DNA of 64,000 nt from an uncultured Lachnospiraceae bacterium (GTDB taxonomy: Bacteria; Bacillota; Clostridia; Lachnospirales; Lachnospiraceae): the NCBI GenBank assembly GCA_910586585.1, contig CAJUKA010000012.1:1-64000 (forward strand), in the 5' to 3' direction. The notes beneath the pieces were generated by a model that saw only the letters and a list, made by a program, of their open reading frames with translations, did not search any database and had not been told where the DNA came from. Every line of letters begins with the position of its first letter. Position 1 is the stretch's first letter. A program made the position numbers and the translations under genes. Positions 18,175 through 30,600 of this stretch are shown here, piece by piece.

Positions 18175-19233
18175 ATGAAGACAAAGATTGTCACCATAGG
18201 AAAGATGGACGCCCCAGAAGATATCAATAAGAAATTATCAGAGGCAGGCAGCATAATTCAGAATGGAGGTCTTGTAGCATTTCCCACAGAGACCGTGTAT
18301 GGACTTGGCGGTGATGCGCTGAATCCAGAATCTTCAAAAAAAATATATGCTGCAAAAGGAAGGCCGAGTGACAATCCGTTGATTGTGCACATCGCTGACA
18401 TTGCGCATCTTGAATCAATTGTGTGTGAGATTCCCCAAAAAGCCAAATTGCTTGCAGATGCATTTTGGCCAGGACCACTCACCATGATTTTCAGGAAATC
18501 CCAATTGGTACCCTATCAGACAACAGGCGGGCTTGAAACGGTGGCTGTCAGAATGCCAAGCAATGTGCTGGCAAGTCAGTTCATAGAAAAATCCGGCGGC
18601 TATATAGCGGCGCCAAGCGCCAATATTTCCGGCAGGCCAAGTCCTACTTCTGCTAAATATGTGAAACAGGATATGATAGGAAGAATTGACATGATTCTTG
18701 AGGCGGATGATGTGGAGATTGGGCTTGAATCAACCATTGTGGATGTGACATGTGAGGTTCCGATGATATTGCGGCCAGGCTATATTACCCAGGAAATGTT
18801 GTGCGGGATAGTAGGGGAAATCAAAGTGGATGAGACTATCTTTGACAGCAGTTCTGCAGCGGTGCCTAAAGCGCCAGGTATGAAATATCGTCACTATGCA
18901 CCCAAGGGGGAGCTGGTTATTGTGGAAGGGGAGCCGCAGGCTGTAGTTGGCTTTATCAATGAGAAAACGGCTGCACACAAAAGCAGAGGAGAACGAACGG
19001 GGGTTCTGTGCACGGAGGAATGGCTGACACAATACCATGCAGACAGTATTAAAAACGCAGGCAGCAGAAATGACTGCAAGACGGCGGCAATGCGCCTTTA
19101 TACTTTTTTGCGTGAATTTGACGATGAAAATATCGCATATATTTATGCGGAAGTTTTTGACAACGCAGGATTGGGACAAGCTGTGATGAACCGGCTGCTC
19201 AAGGCGGCAGGACATCATATTGTCAAGGTGTAG
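18175..19233 (+). CDS. L-threonylcarbamoyladenylate synthase (Sua5/YwlC type)
   Basis: A 352-residue cytosolic enzyme making threonylcarbamoyl-AMP from threonine, bicarbonate and ATP, the first step of the t6A37 tRNA modification. The YrdC-like domain (about residues 15-205) has the motif VAFPTETVYGLGGDA and KGRPSDNPLIVHI, and the C-terminal Sua5 domain follows after PGMKYRHYAPKGELVIV. The upstream frame to 18043 is ignored: GGAG near 18162 sets ATG 18175. It is followed by rpiB and upp in one direction. Confidence 0.93.
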   Translation: MKTKIVTIGKMDAPEDINKKLSEAGSIIQNGGLVAFPTETVYGLGGDALNPESSKKIYAAKGRPSDNPLIVHIADIAHLESIVCEIPQKAKLLADAFWPGPLTMIFRKSQLVPYQTTGGLETVAVRMPSNVLASQFIEKSGGYIAAPSANISGRPSPTSAKYVKQDMIGRIDMILEADDVEIGLESTIVDVTCEVPMILRPGYITQEMLCGIVGEIKVDETIFDSSSAAVPKAPGMKYRHYAPKGELVIVEGEPQAVVGFINEKTAAHKSRGERTGVLCTEEWLTQYHADSIKNAGSRNDCKTAAMRLYTFLREFDDENIAYIYAEVFDNAGLGQAVMNRLLKAAGHHIVKV

Positions 19234-19247
19234 TTTATGAAAAATAA

Positions 19248-19300
19248 AATGTATGTTTGAGTCATGCGGGCCGATACAAGGAAGAGTCGGAGCATACATT
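19248..19300 (+). promoter_or_regulatory. Stem-loop leader before rpiB
   Basis: AATGTATG (19248-19255) pairs perfectly with CATACATT (19293-19300), enclosing a CCGA/TCGG pair. It ends 20 bases before the rpiB start codon. It may be a processing site or weak attenuator; no riboswitch family was recognised. Confidence 0.35.
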
Positions 19301-19320
19301 AAACAGATGGAGGGAAAAGG

Positions 19321-19791
19321 ATGATAGCAATTGGATGTGATCACGGCGGATTTGAACTGAAAGGGACTGTGACAAAATATCTCAAGGACAACAACCTGGA
19401 ATATAAGGATTTTGGGTGTTATGCAAAAGACTCTTGTGATTATCCGGAATTTGGCAGCGCCGTTGCAAAGGCTGTTGCATCAGGAGAATGTGAGCGGGGC
19501 ATTCTGATTTGTACGACAGGAATTGGTATTTCCATCGCAGCCAATAAAATTCGTGGCATACGATGCGCAGTGTGCTCGGATACCATCTCCGCCAAGCTGA
19601 CAAGAGAGCATAACAATGCCAACGTACTTGCATTGGGAGCAGGGATTGTAGGACCCAATCTTGCATTGAGCATTTTAGACACATTTTTGCATACAGCATT
19701 TTCACAGGAAGAGAAACACCAACGCAGAGTTGCAGCAATTGCGCAGCTTGAAAAGGAAACAATGAAGGAATGTGATGATTCACAAGCTTGA
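19321..19791 (+). CDS. rpiB: Ribose 5-phosphate isomerase B
   Basis: A 156-residue isomerase of the RpiB/LacA/LacB family interconverting ribose 5-phosphate and ribulose 5-phosphate in the pentose phosphate pathway. It starts IAIGCDHGGFELK, has the catalytic Cys segment ICTTGIGISIAANKIRGIRCA (near residue 66-86, split here as two known runs) and REHNNANVLALGAG. Length is typical. The Shine-Dalgarno GGAGGG is close upstream. It lies between sua5 and upp, as in many Firmicutes. Confidence 0.93.
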   Translation: MIAIGCDHGGFELKGTVTKYLKDNNLEYKDFGCYAKDSCDYPEFGSAVAKAVASGECERGILICTTGIGISIAANKIRGIRCAVCSDTISAKLTREHNNANVLALGAGIVGPNLALSILDTFLHTAFSQEEKHQRRVAAIAQLEKETMKECDDSQA

Positions 19792-19833
19792 GTGGTTATG
19801 TACAAACAGATGAGGAAGGGAGCAGGACGAAAA

Positions 19834-20463
19834 ATGGCAAAGGTAATAATTATGGATCACCCGTTGATTCAACACAAAATTGGTATGATTAGACGCATTG
19901 AAACAGGTACGAAGGATTTCAGGCAGACAATTGGAGAAATTGCCAGCTTAATTTGCTATGAAGCAACCAGAAATTTGAAACTTGCAGATGTGGAAATAGA
20001 AACACCGATTTGCAAAACTACAGTGAAACAGCTCGCAGGCAAAAAGCTGGCAGTTGTGCCAATTCTTCGGGCAGGGCTTGGCATGGTGGATGGGATGCTG
20101 CAGCTGATACCGGCCGCAAAGGTTGGGCATATTGGTCTTTATCGTGATCCAGAGACATTGGAACCCGTGGAATATTACTGTAAGCTTCCAGAGGACTGTG
20201 ACCGTAGAGAAGTATTTGTAGTGGACCCGATGCTTGCAACGGGCGGATCTTCTTCGGCAGCAATCAGAATGCTCAAGGAAAAAGGGTGCAAAAGCATTCA
20301 TTTTATGTGCATTATCGCTGCACCAGAAGGGGTAGAACGGATGAAAAAAGAACATCCAGATGTTGATATTTATATTGGGGCGTTAGATGAGAAACTCAAT
20401 GAGCATGGATATATTGTTCCGGGGCTAGGGGATGCCGGAGATAGAATTTTTGGAACAAAGTAG
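19834..20463 (+). CDS. upp: Uracil phosphoribosyltransferase
   Basis: A 209-residue salvage enzyme that makes UMP from uracil and PRPP. Start at ATG 19834 (AKVIIMDHPLIQHKIGMIRR) gives the usual length; the frame is open from 19792. The PRPP-binding loop is VFVVDPMLATGGSSSAAI (about residue 127-144), and the uracil-binding C-terminus is YIVPGLGDAGDRIFGTK. It follows rpiB by 42 bases. In Bacillus upp lies directly upstream of the atp operon; here atp begins 14.7 kb away. Confidence 0.95.
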   Translation: MAKVIIMDHPLIQHKIGMIRRIETGTKDFRQTIGEIASLICYEATRNLKLADVEIETPICKTTVKQLAGKKLAVVPILRAGLGMVDGMLQLIPAAKVGHIGLYRDPETLEPVEYYCKLPEDCDRREVFVVDPMLATGGSSSAAIRMLKEKGCKSIHFMCIIAAPEGVERMKKEHPDVDIYIGALDEKLNEHGYIVPGLGDAGDRIFGTK

Positions 20464-20484
20464 TATGGGGGAGTTATAGGAGTC

Positions 20485-21657
20485 ATGAAAATGTCATATA
20501 AACGGTCGCTGTCAGTCATACTTATGGTCATACTTACCGTTATGGCTGCTGGAAGCGTGTCGAGACCCGTATATGCGGAGACAACGCTGGAACGACTGAA
20601 AAAGGCAAAGGCTGAAAAGGAAAAAACAGAAGACGCAAAAGAAAATACAGAGGATCGGAAACAATCTCTGGAAATTACAAAAAATTCACTATTAGGACAG
20701 TTGAGTACCTTAAATGATGATCTTGCACAAGTCAGCACCAATCTCGAAACCATCGAGAACAATATTACTGCTAAGGAAGCAGAGATAGAACAGACGCAGG
20801 CAGAACTAGCAGAAGCGATTCGCATAGAAGAAGAACAGTACAAAAATATGAAGCTTCGCATTAAAGCGATGTATGAAGGCGGAGGTGGTAGTAATAGTTA
20901 TCTCAATATTTTGTTTTCTTCAACCAGCTTTTCGGATTTTCTGAATAAAAGTGACTATATAGACCGTGTGCACGAATATGATCAGAAAATGCTGCGTGAG
21001 TTTGAAGAAAGCCGCAAATATGTAGAAGAGACAAAGGCAAGACTTGATGCAGAGCTGATTTCCTTAAATGAATTGAGGGAAGAGGCAGAAGCAGAGAAGA
21101 GCCGGGTAGCAAGTCTTGTCGATCAGACATCAGCAAATGTGGCAAGCTATTCGAATCAGATTGCAGATGCGGAAGCTACAATAGATGCATTGGAATCTAT
21201 GATTGATGAGCAGGAACAGGATATTGCAGCGCTTCAGAAGCAGTATGAAGAGGAACTTGCAAAGTCTCGTCTGGCTGCAAAATCAAAATGGCGTGATATC
21301 TCGGAGGTCAAGTTTGAAGAGGGAGACCGTAAACTAATGGCCAATATTATCTATTGTGAGGCAGGCGGAGAGTCGTACACAGGACAAGTTGCAGTTGGCG
21401 CGGTTGTCATCAACAGAGTTTTAAGTTCCGTGTTTCCCAATACCGTAGTCGGTGTAATATATCAAAATAGACAGTTTTCTCCCGTGGCAAGCGGGCGGCT
21501 TGCGCTTGCGCTTGCAAATGATTCAGCGACAGAAAGCTGTTATCGTGCAGCAGATGAAGCGATGCGTGGTGTGACAAATGTAGGACAGTGCGTATATTTC
21601 AGAACGCCAATACCAGGCTTGAATGGTATTCGGATTGGTGGTCATATCTTTTATTAA
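20485..21657 (+). CDS. Secreted coiled-coil protein with SleB-type cell-wall hydrolase domain
   Basis: A 390-residue secreted protein. Residues 1-32 form a signal peptide ending VYA-ET. Residues about 35-265 are a long coiled coil rich in Glu, Lys and Ala with a Gly-rich break (EGGGGSNSYLNILFSSTSF), like the N-terminal part of PcsB/CwlO-type hydrolases, which are activated through FtsEX. The C-terminal domain (about 275-390) is Hydrolase_2/SleB: KLMANIIYCEAGGESYTGQV, with the likely catalytic Glu, then NRVLS and a final GLNGIRIGGHIFY. The usual NlpC/P60 or M23 domain of such coiled-coil proteins is replaced by SleB. Confidence 0.85.
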   Translation: MKMSYKRSLSVILMVILTVMAAGSVSRPVYAETTLERLKKAKAEKEKTEDAKENTEDRKQSLEITKNSLLGQLSTLNDDLAQVSTNLETIENNITAKEAEIEQTQAELAEAIRIEEEQYKNMKLRIKAMYEGGGGSNSYLNILFSSTSFSDFLNKSDYIDRVHEYDQKMLREFEESRKYVEETKARLDAELISLNELREEAEAEKSRVASLVDQTSANVASYSNQIADAEATIDALESMIDEQEQDIAALQKQYEEELAKSRLAAKSKWRDISEVKFEEGDRKLMANIIYCEAGGESYTGQVAVGAVVINRVLSSVFPNTVVGVIYQNRQFSPVASGRLALALANDSATESCYRAADEAMRGVTNVGQCVYFRTPIPGLNGIRIGGHIFY

Positions 21658-24600
21658 TAAACGCCAAGATGCACTATCAAAAATGTATCACGGCAGCAGG
21701 AAAGGTGTTGGTAGAATGTACAGAATTGGGATCTTGGAAAAAGATGAAACATATCTCAATATGGAAAGTGACTACGGCATAGAAGTAGAAAATGTGACAG
21801 AGGACGACGAAACGTATAGGGTTTATCATATTAGAGAGGAGATTATTGATAAACCTGCTGTCAAGATGCTGACGGGGAATCGGATTAAGGGGATTCCGCA
21901 AATCATGTATCAGGAAGGCAGGCTTCGGTTCCGCATCACAGGAATGAGAAATTTGTATGAGCTGATTCAGGAGAACAATAGTCCTAGTGGTAAGCGGCAG
22001 TTGTTAAAGATTTTTCGCAGTATCCTAAAAATTGCACTTAGTTTGGAAAAATATATGCTTTCGGCGGATAAGCTTATGATGAATCCAAAAGAAATTTATG
22101 TGGATGAGTCAAATGATGAAGTTGTGGTGCCGTATATACCATTTCAGAGTGAAGAAGAAAATGACAGTGCGCAATTCCTTGAGAAGGTGAAGCAGTTGTG
22201 TGATATCCTTCTTGAGGGGATCGCCAGCACAGAGGTTTGCGGTAGCACAGAAGCCCTTGATGAGCAAGAAGAACCTGCAAAAGAATCCGCAGAACAAACA
22301 AAAGAACCAGAAGAGTCAGACAAAAAAGAGATTGTCGCATATCTTGTCAGAAAACGTACACACGAAAAAATTCGGATAAACCGCAATGTATTTAAGATTG
22401 GAAAAGATGCGTCCTGCGTGGATTACTGTGTTGAGGACAACCCTACTGTGAGCAGGAATCATGCAGATATTGTGAGAAAATCGGATAGTTATTATCTGAT
22501 TGATAAAGGTTCCTTAAATCATACGTTTATCAATGGGAAAAAATTAGAAGCAGGCAAGTTTAGAAAACTTGCAAACGGCTGTCTGTTGCAGCTTTCAGAT
22601 GAAGTATTTGAGTTTGTGTTAAAAACGGAGTGATGCATATGCGGACAGAAAAATTGGTGAAAAAGATACAGTGGCAGGAGATTGACATATGGAATGGCAT
22701 TTTACTGTAGCGGCGCAGACCGATAAGGGAACAACTAAGGCTGTCAATCAGGATAGCCTTACTGTAAAGGTTGCCAATACGGTTTTTGGTGAGGCGGCGA
22801 TAGCAGTAGTATGTGATGGTATGGGAGGATTAGAACAGGGAGATGTTGCCAGCTCTGTTGTAGTGCGTGCATATGAGCAATGGTTTTTAAAACAGCTTCC
22901 TAGGTTTTTGGCAAGAGGTTTTTCTGTGAAGGAACTAGAACAAATCTGGAGTCAGATAGCGAATGACTGCAATACTAAAATCATTGGATACAGCAAGGAA
23001 CAAAGAGCGCCAATGGGGACAACCCTTACCGTGATACTGTTGATACAAGGATATTATTTTATTTCTCATGTAGGGGATTGCCGTATCTACAGAATGGGAG
23101 CGGGAATGGAACAGCTCACAATGGATCAGACATATGTGGCGAGAGAGGTTGCGCTTGGACATATGACGCCAGAACAGGCAGAAAATGATTCCCGCCGAAA
23201 TGTACTTCTGCAGTGTATTGGTACAATGAGCAGTGTGAAGCCTGATTTTCTGCATGGGGAATTTGGTGATGGGGAAACCTTTCTGATATGTTCGGACGGC
23301 TTCCGGCATAAGCTGGATGAAATGGAGATTTATAAATATTGTCATACTGCATTTAAGGGAATGGAATGGAGTGTAGAAAAAAGGCTTGATAATTCACATA
23401 TTATGAATGCCCGAATCAGATATCTGATAGAGATGAATAAGGAACGAGGGGAGAAGGATAATATTTCTGCTGTTCTTGTGAAGGTGAATGGGATACCAGA
23501 TGAAAAGCCATAGCATGGAGGCTAAAGATGCTAAAGATTGGTTCCGTGATAGACGGAAAATATAAAATACTGAGCGAAATAGGTCATGGGGGAATGAGCA
23601 ATGTATATCTTGCCATGAATGAAAAAGCAAATAAACCATGGGCAGTCAAGGAGGTGCGGAAATCTTTACACAGGGATTTTGATATACTGAGACAAAGCCT
23701 GATTGTGGAGACGAATTTATTAAAACAGTTAAAACATTCAAATCTGCCGAGCATCGTCGATGTCATTGATTCCGGTGAAAATTTCTTGATTGTTATGGAT
23801 TATATAGAGGGAAATACCCTCGAAAGGCTTCTGGCAGATGAGGGCGCACAACCACAGGAAAAAGTGGCTGACTGGGCCTGTCAGTTGTGCGATGTGCTGG
23901 AATACATGCATACAAGACCTTCACCGATTATTTACCGGGATATGAAGCCTTCGAATATTATGCTCAAGTCAGATGGCAGGGTCGTTTTGATTGATTTTGG
24001 GACTGCACGGGAGTTTAAAGAGAAAAATGTGGCGGACACCACATGGCTAGGCACAAGAGGATATGCTTCACCAGAGCAGTTTGGCGGCATGGGGCAAACC
24101 GATGCACGCACAGATATTTATTGTCTGGGGGCGACATTATATCATCTGGTAACGGGACATAATCCGTCTATGCCGCCCTATGAAATGTATCCGATTACAA
24201 AATGGAATGATACACTTTCTACGGGGCTGGAACGCATTATCCTGAAATGTACACAGAAAAATCCTGATGACCGATATCAGTCGGCGCGGGAACTGCGGTA
24301 TGACCTAGAACATTATCAGGATCTGGAAGTGCAGGCACAACGCAGGTATCGCAAAAAGATTGGTATTTTTATAACAATGGCAGGGCTTTCCATAGCATGT
24401 GCTGTGGGAGGAGCCTGCTTTCGTTTATCTGCGAAAAATATGCAGATAAGTCAATACCAGGAACGTCTGAACATGGCGAGAATTGCGTCTGATCCGGTGG
24501 AGGCATGCAAACTTTATATGGATGCAATTGCAATAGATGACATACAGTCAGAGGCGTACCACGGATTTTATACCAGAGCGGTTGAGGATGGAACGTTTGG

Positions 24601-27600
24601 TGATGCAGAAGAAGAACTTTTTTTGAAGCTTTGTATCAATACGCATGCGTATCTGAAAAATTTTGAAGAAAAAAATGAATATGAATATGCTAATTTTTGC
24701 TATGAGATGGGAAATGCGTATTGGTATTATTATGAACATGAGGAAAACCGTCAATCCAGAGCAGTGAGCTGGTTTGAGACAGCAATGCATTATTATGAAC
24801 AGAATATGGATAAAACAGCAGAGTACAGAAGATGCAGATTATATGTAGAAATCGGTACTTTTTACAAAAATGTGATTGTTTCGCAGATAGACGGTACAGA
24901 TCAGGGAATGTATGCACAGTACTGGAACAGCCTGACAGAACTGAAGGCGCTCAATGATAAGGAGCCTGACAGGGACCTTATCACACTCAGAATATATCGG
25001 GAGATAGCATCAAGGGTGGTTGAGTATGCAAAATACTTCAAGGAGGACGGCGTGCCCAGAGAGGATATGGATGCTATGCTTGCACAGATTGAATCAGACC
25101 TAAAGGATATGGAACTCGGTGCTGTAAGTGCGGTAAAGGACGAAATAGAAGCGATACGGTGGATTATTGACGGCGCATATAAAATGGTAAGGTCTACATA
25201 TTGAGCAAAAGGGGACAAAAAGGATGAAGATAGAGGAAATGATGTGGATCTCACATATTTTGATTGCCGCATCAATTGTATTTGCAGCGGCAGCAGTAAT
25301 ATTGTTTTTTGCATTTGACATTGTGAAATGTTGTAGAATGCTGTCTGCAAGACATGCCCGAACAAGGACCAACCTGCATAAAATAGCAAAAACAGGTTCT
25401 GACAAAAAAGTAATTCAGAGGAATATAGAACAAAGTAAGGCAAAAAATAAGAAAGAAGAATCCACAAAAATTGAGACTGCAAAGCTGAACAATATGGAAA
25501 CGATTCTGCTGAATCAGGAAAAAAGGGCGAGTGTTGACAATGCAGCAGAAGCGCTTTTGTTGAATACGTCTGACTTGGAAGGAACAACGCAGCCAGAAAT
25601 GCAGATGGAACTGATACAAGATATTGTGTATGTGCAGAATCAAAATGCTGATTTGCTGGAGAACGAAGGTACGTTACCTTTAGATCCATCGCGCAACGAC
25701 TATTAGATAGGTGGTAAGTATGGAAAATAGTTTTGAAAAAGTAGCCATGAAGGTATCGTTTGTAAGTATTGTAGCCAATATCATTCTGTCACTATTCAAA
25801 TTTTTGGCTGGTATGATAGCACATTCCGGAGCAATGATTAGTGACTCGATTCATTCCGCTTCTGATGTATTCAGTACGCTGGTTGTCATCGTAGGAATCA
25901 AAATGTCTGGTAAAAAATCAGATAAAGAACATCCCTACGGACATGAGCGCATGGAATGCGTGGCAGCGATTGTTCTTTCAACAGTTCTTGCTGTTACAGG
26001 GCTGGGAATTGGCGGCAGTGCAGCGGTGAAAATTTTGTCGGGAGGATATGAGAATCTTAAAATTCCTGGCGTTCTGGCATTGGCAGCGGCAATTGTCTCG
26101 ATAGCAGTCAAAGAGGGGATGTATTGGTACACCAGAATCAATGCCAAGAAAATTAACTCCGGCGCACTGATGGCAGACGCCTGGCATCACCGTTCAGATG
26201 CATTGTCTTCTGTGGGAGCGCTGATTGGTATCACAGGTGCAAGGCTTGGATTTCCGATTCTTGATGCTGTAGCCAGTTTATGTATCTGTTTTTTTATAGA
26301 AAAAGCAGCCTATGATATTTTTAAAGATTCTATTGACAAAATGGTAGATAAAGCGTGCGATGAGGAACTGGAAAACGAAATAAAAACATGCGTTCTACAA
26401 CAAAAGGGCGTATTAGGTGTAGATTTGCTGCGTACAAGAGTATTTGGAAACAAAATTTATGTGGATATTGAAATCAAAGCAGATGGAAATGTGACGCTCA
26501 GAGAAGCACACAGCACTGCGGAGCGGGTGCATGATGCCATTGAGAAAAACTTTATAAAAGTAAAACATATTATGGTTCACGTCAACCCAGTATAAAAATT
26601 GATTGCAAAATGAAAAATGTCAGTAATCTTGAGTGCGTATTGCAATGGAGTAGGAGAAGCGGAAGCTTCTCCTACTCCATTCAGTTTGAAATCCATTTTT
26701 CAATCTGGACTGACAGGGTATCAAATTTATCATCATAGATCGTGTTTAAAAGCTGGTCAAGTTTATTAAGTGCCTGGATGATAACTTGGGGTTCACAAAG
26801 CTTCTTTTCAAGGGCAACGGCAAGCTCATTGATATCAAGCACTTTGATATAGCCATCTGGATAAATGACTATATCGGCCAAAAGATCTGTGACAAGGAGG
26901 GAGTTCTCTTCTTTCTTGTACAGATAATCTACAATATCGCAATACCAATACAACAAAGTATTGTCTTCCCGATAAAATTTGCTGATCTTGTACCCAAGCT
27001 TCAAGTAATAGCAGGAATAGCCATGATGAAAGTCGCGGCGCGGTTTCAGGGTTTTCCATTGGGTTATGATAAAGTCTTGTGTCGTTTCAAGAATGATATC
27101 ATCTTTTAGTAAGATACATTCATCAGGAATCATTCGTTTGCGATAGATTTTCAAATTCTCCATGTGGGATTCTCCTTTAATTAGGTGTACTTGCTATTAT
27201 TTTAGCTCTTTTTTGCAGCAGCTTCAACATATTTATGGCTTCCAATTGAAATATCATTGCGCTTTGACTTATTTTAACGTATAATCATAACAGTTGTCGA
27301 AAAAGTTTGCAATAAATACATAAAGGAGGCGATAATTATGAGGCAGTTTTTTGGCAAAAGCCAGCATGGAGATTTGGCAGAGGCAGTACGCGGACTAAAT
27401 AACCCTCAGTTTATCATGCTATTATCAAATGGTGCACAGTTTGAAGCGCACGTGAAGGCATTGGAAAGATTATATCCCGGTGTACCTAGTATTGGCTGTA
27501 TTGGAATGAGCTATGACACCTGTATGGTAGAAGAGGGAGTTGGGATTGTAGCGTTTTTGGATGGCGTCAGCGCCGCTGCCAATGTATTAGAGCGCGTTTC

Positions 27601-30600
27601 TGTCATGCCAGTGAAATATATTAAGCGGTTAGAAAATGATGTACATACTGTGGGGGGCACATCAGAGGATACTGTCTGTATTGACTTTTGTTCTGGAAAT
27701 GACGCTTGTGTACTGACAACTATCAATACTGTTCTGAAACGAAATGGTATTTCGCTGGTAGGCGGAACCGGAGATGCGGGTAAGGTATCTGCAAATGGAA
27801 AAATATATGAGGATGCTGTGGCCTATGGGATCGTCCGCAACCTTGGAGGCAGAGTAAAGACATACAAAGAGAATATTTATCGTCAACTGAAAAACTACCG
27901 ATTTATCGCCTCTGATACAGATAAGGCAAACTATATAATTGGCTCGCTAAATGGACAGCCAGCAAAACAGGTATACGAAAAAATTCTGCATGTCACAGAT
28001 CAAGAAATATTGACGCAGACTTTTCAAAATCCCTTTGGAAAACTGAATGGAGATGATGTTTGTATTGTTTCTATTAAGGAGGTCAAAGGAGATTCTCTAG
28101 CATGCTTTCGTCAGGTAAATGATTCCGATGTTCTGATTATGCTGCAGCTAGGGGATTATGAAGCAATTACAAAACAGACAGTGCACAATATCTGCCGTGA
28201 TTTTCCGAGACGTTCTGCGGTCTTTTCTGTAAACTGCCTGTTTCGCTACAAATTGTTTACAGAGCGTGGTTACATGGATGACTATTTGCAGGGCATGGCA
28301 GCGCTTGGCAGCCATGCTGGACTGGTAGGATATGGAGAGCATTATAACAATCGGTTTGTCAATCAGTCAATGACCTGCGTGGTATTTGAATAATAATTAA
28401 AAATATATGAATACAAAAGGAAGTCACAAAGACGCACGAGAGGAATTTTCATGAGAGACTAGCGAATGAAAATGACATCTCAGTAAGAGTGCGTCGAAGG
28501 GACTTTACCCTTTAGAGCCGTCGCGCAGCGACTTAAACAAGTATGGCTAAGAAATGTTAAGTGAATTTGAAAAATAAATTCTGGAGGATAGTAAAGTCAC
28601 AAAGACGCACGAGAGGAATTTTCATGAGAGACTAGCGAATGAAAATGACATCTCAGTAAGAGTGCGTCGAAGGGACTTTACCCTTTAGAGCCGTCGCGCA
28701 GCGACTTAAACAAGTATGGCTAAGAAATGTTAAGTGAATTTGAAAAATAAATTCTGGAGGATAGTAAAGTCACAAAGACGCACGAGAGGAATTTTCATGA
28801 GAGACTAGCGAATGAAAATGACATCTCAGTAAGAGTGCGTCGAAGGGACTTTACCCTTTAGAGCCATCGCGCAGCGATTTAAAAATAAGGAGGAAAGAAG
28901 TTTGAGTTTTATGAAACAAATCTGGAAGAATTCGGATCAGAGACAAGACAGCAAGGAGAACCTCTATCCAATTCTTCATATCATAGGTAGTTTGAAAGAA
29001 TATCAAAAAGATTTGCTGGGCAAAGAGGTCGATTCTTTGTGGGAACTAGGTATGTTGAGCAGTTCGTTTGCAGGTGTTATGAAGGAGGCAGATCATTTCC
29101 ATGAACAATTACAGGAATTTGAGCAGTCTTTTTCTGAGATTAACAATGCGGCAGGACAGTTTGAACAGGTCAGAGGCGCAATTACGCAGTCTGTGACAGA
29201 GGCAAAGGACAAAGTAGAAGAATTAAAGAGCGCTTCCATACAGGTTGAGAAATCATATAGTGATATGGAAAATACCTTTGAGGAATTGCAGAACGCAGTA
29301 AATGGAATACACCGATGTATGAAAAAAATTATTTCCATTGCAGAGGAAACAAATATTCTGGCGCTCAATGCATCCATTGAAGCGGCCAGAGCTGGACAGT
29401 CAGGAAAAGGATTTGCAGTCGTAGCATCAAATGTAAAAGAGCTTGCAGAAGAGATAAAAGGACTTGCCGGCGAGGTAGACAGCGGCATTCAGGATGTAGA
29501 ACGCGGCACAGGCCAACTCAATGAAAGCATTTGCGCTTCACAACATGCATTGGATCAGAATATAGATATCGTAAATAGTACCTATGAGTCGTTTCATAAG
29601 ATTACGCAAACTGCAGAGGAAACCGTGTCTGTGCAGCAGGAAATTTCGAGTGTGATTGAGGAGTCTCAAAGAGAACTGCAGTCCATTGACCAGGTTTTTG
29701 ATGCTATGAAACAACAGTATCAGGAGGTTTTGAAACGTATCAAATCTGCAAGTGCGCTTGGAACAACCAAAAGTGCGATGTTTGAAGACGTGGATAATAT
29801 GTTGTCCCAGATACCGCCCATGATTGAAGAGATGGGGCGATAACGCGGAATCTTGTTCATAGGCAGGTCAAACTGCCAATAACGGAATATTACTGTACCA
29901 ATAACAATTTATCAGATATTAGGCAGACAGTACCATAGAGTGATGCAACTTTGATGCAAATAAGATGCTTCTTTGATACAAATATTATGCAATTTTGATG
30001 ATTCTGTATTGTACCATATTTTTAAAGAACAAATCGTATGATAGCATTGAGAAAGGTATGGTACAATAAGATGAAGAGAAACAGAAAATTTTTGGCTTTT
30101 TTAGGCGCGCTTCTTATTTTTGTGAGTATTCCGATACAGCCAGTCCATGCGGATGAGCCGCGTGCGGAGAATGGGGATAAAACAGGTGCGCCTTATTTTT
30201 ATGTGGAAACTGCGGACCCTTCGACAGACAGCTTTCCATTAAAGAAGACGAGCGTGACAGCAGATATTAATGGAATAATTGCAGATATTCATGTGTTGCA
30301 GACCTATGCGAATGAGGGCACAAATCCGATTAATGCGTCATATGTATTTCCGGCATCTACCAAAGTGACCGTTCACGGAATGCAAATGCAGATTGGCAAT
30401 CAGCTTGTGACGGCCCAAATAAAAGAAAAAGAAGAGGCACAGGAGGAGTTTGAGGAGGCCAAGGAAGAGGGAAAAAGTGCTTCTTTGCTGTCAGAAGAGC
30501 GGCCAAATGTGTTTTCGATGAATGTGGCGAATATCATGCCAGGAGATCAGGTTGCCATTGATTTGCACTATACAGAACTGATTACACCTACAGAAGGAAC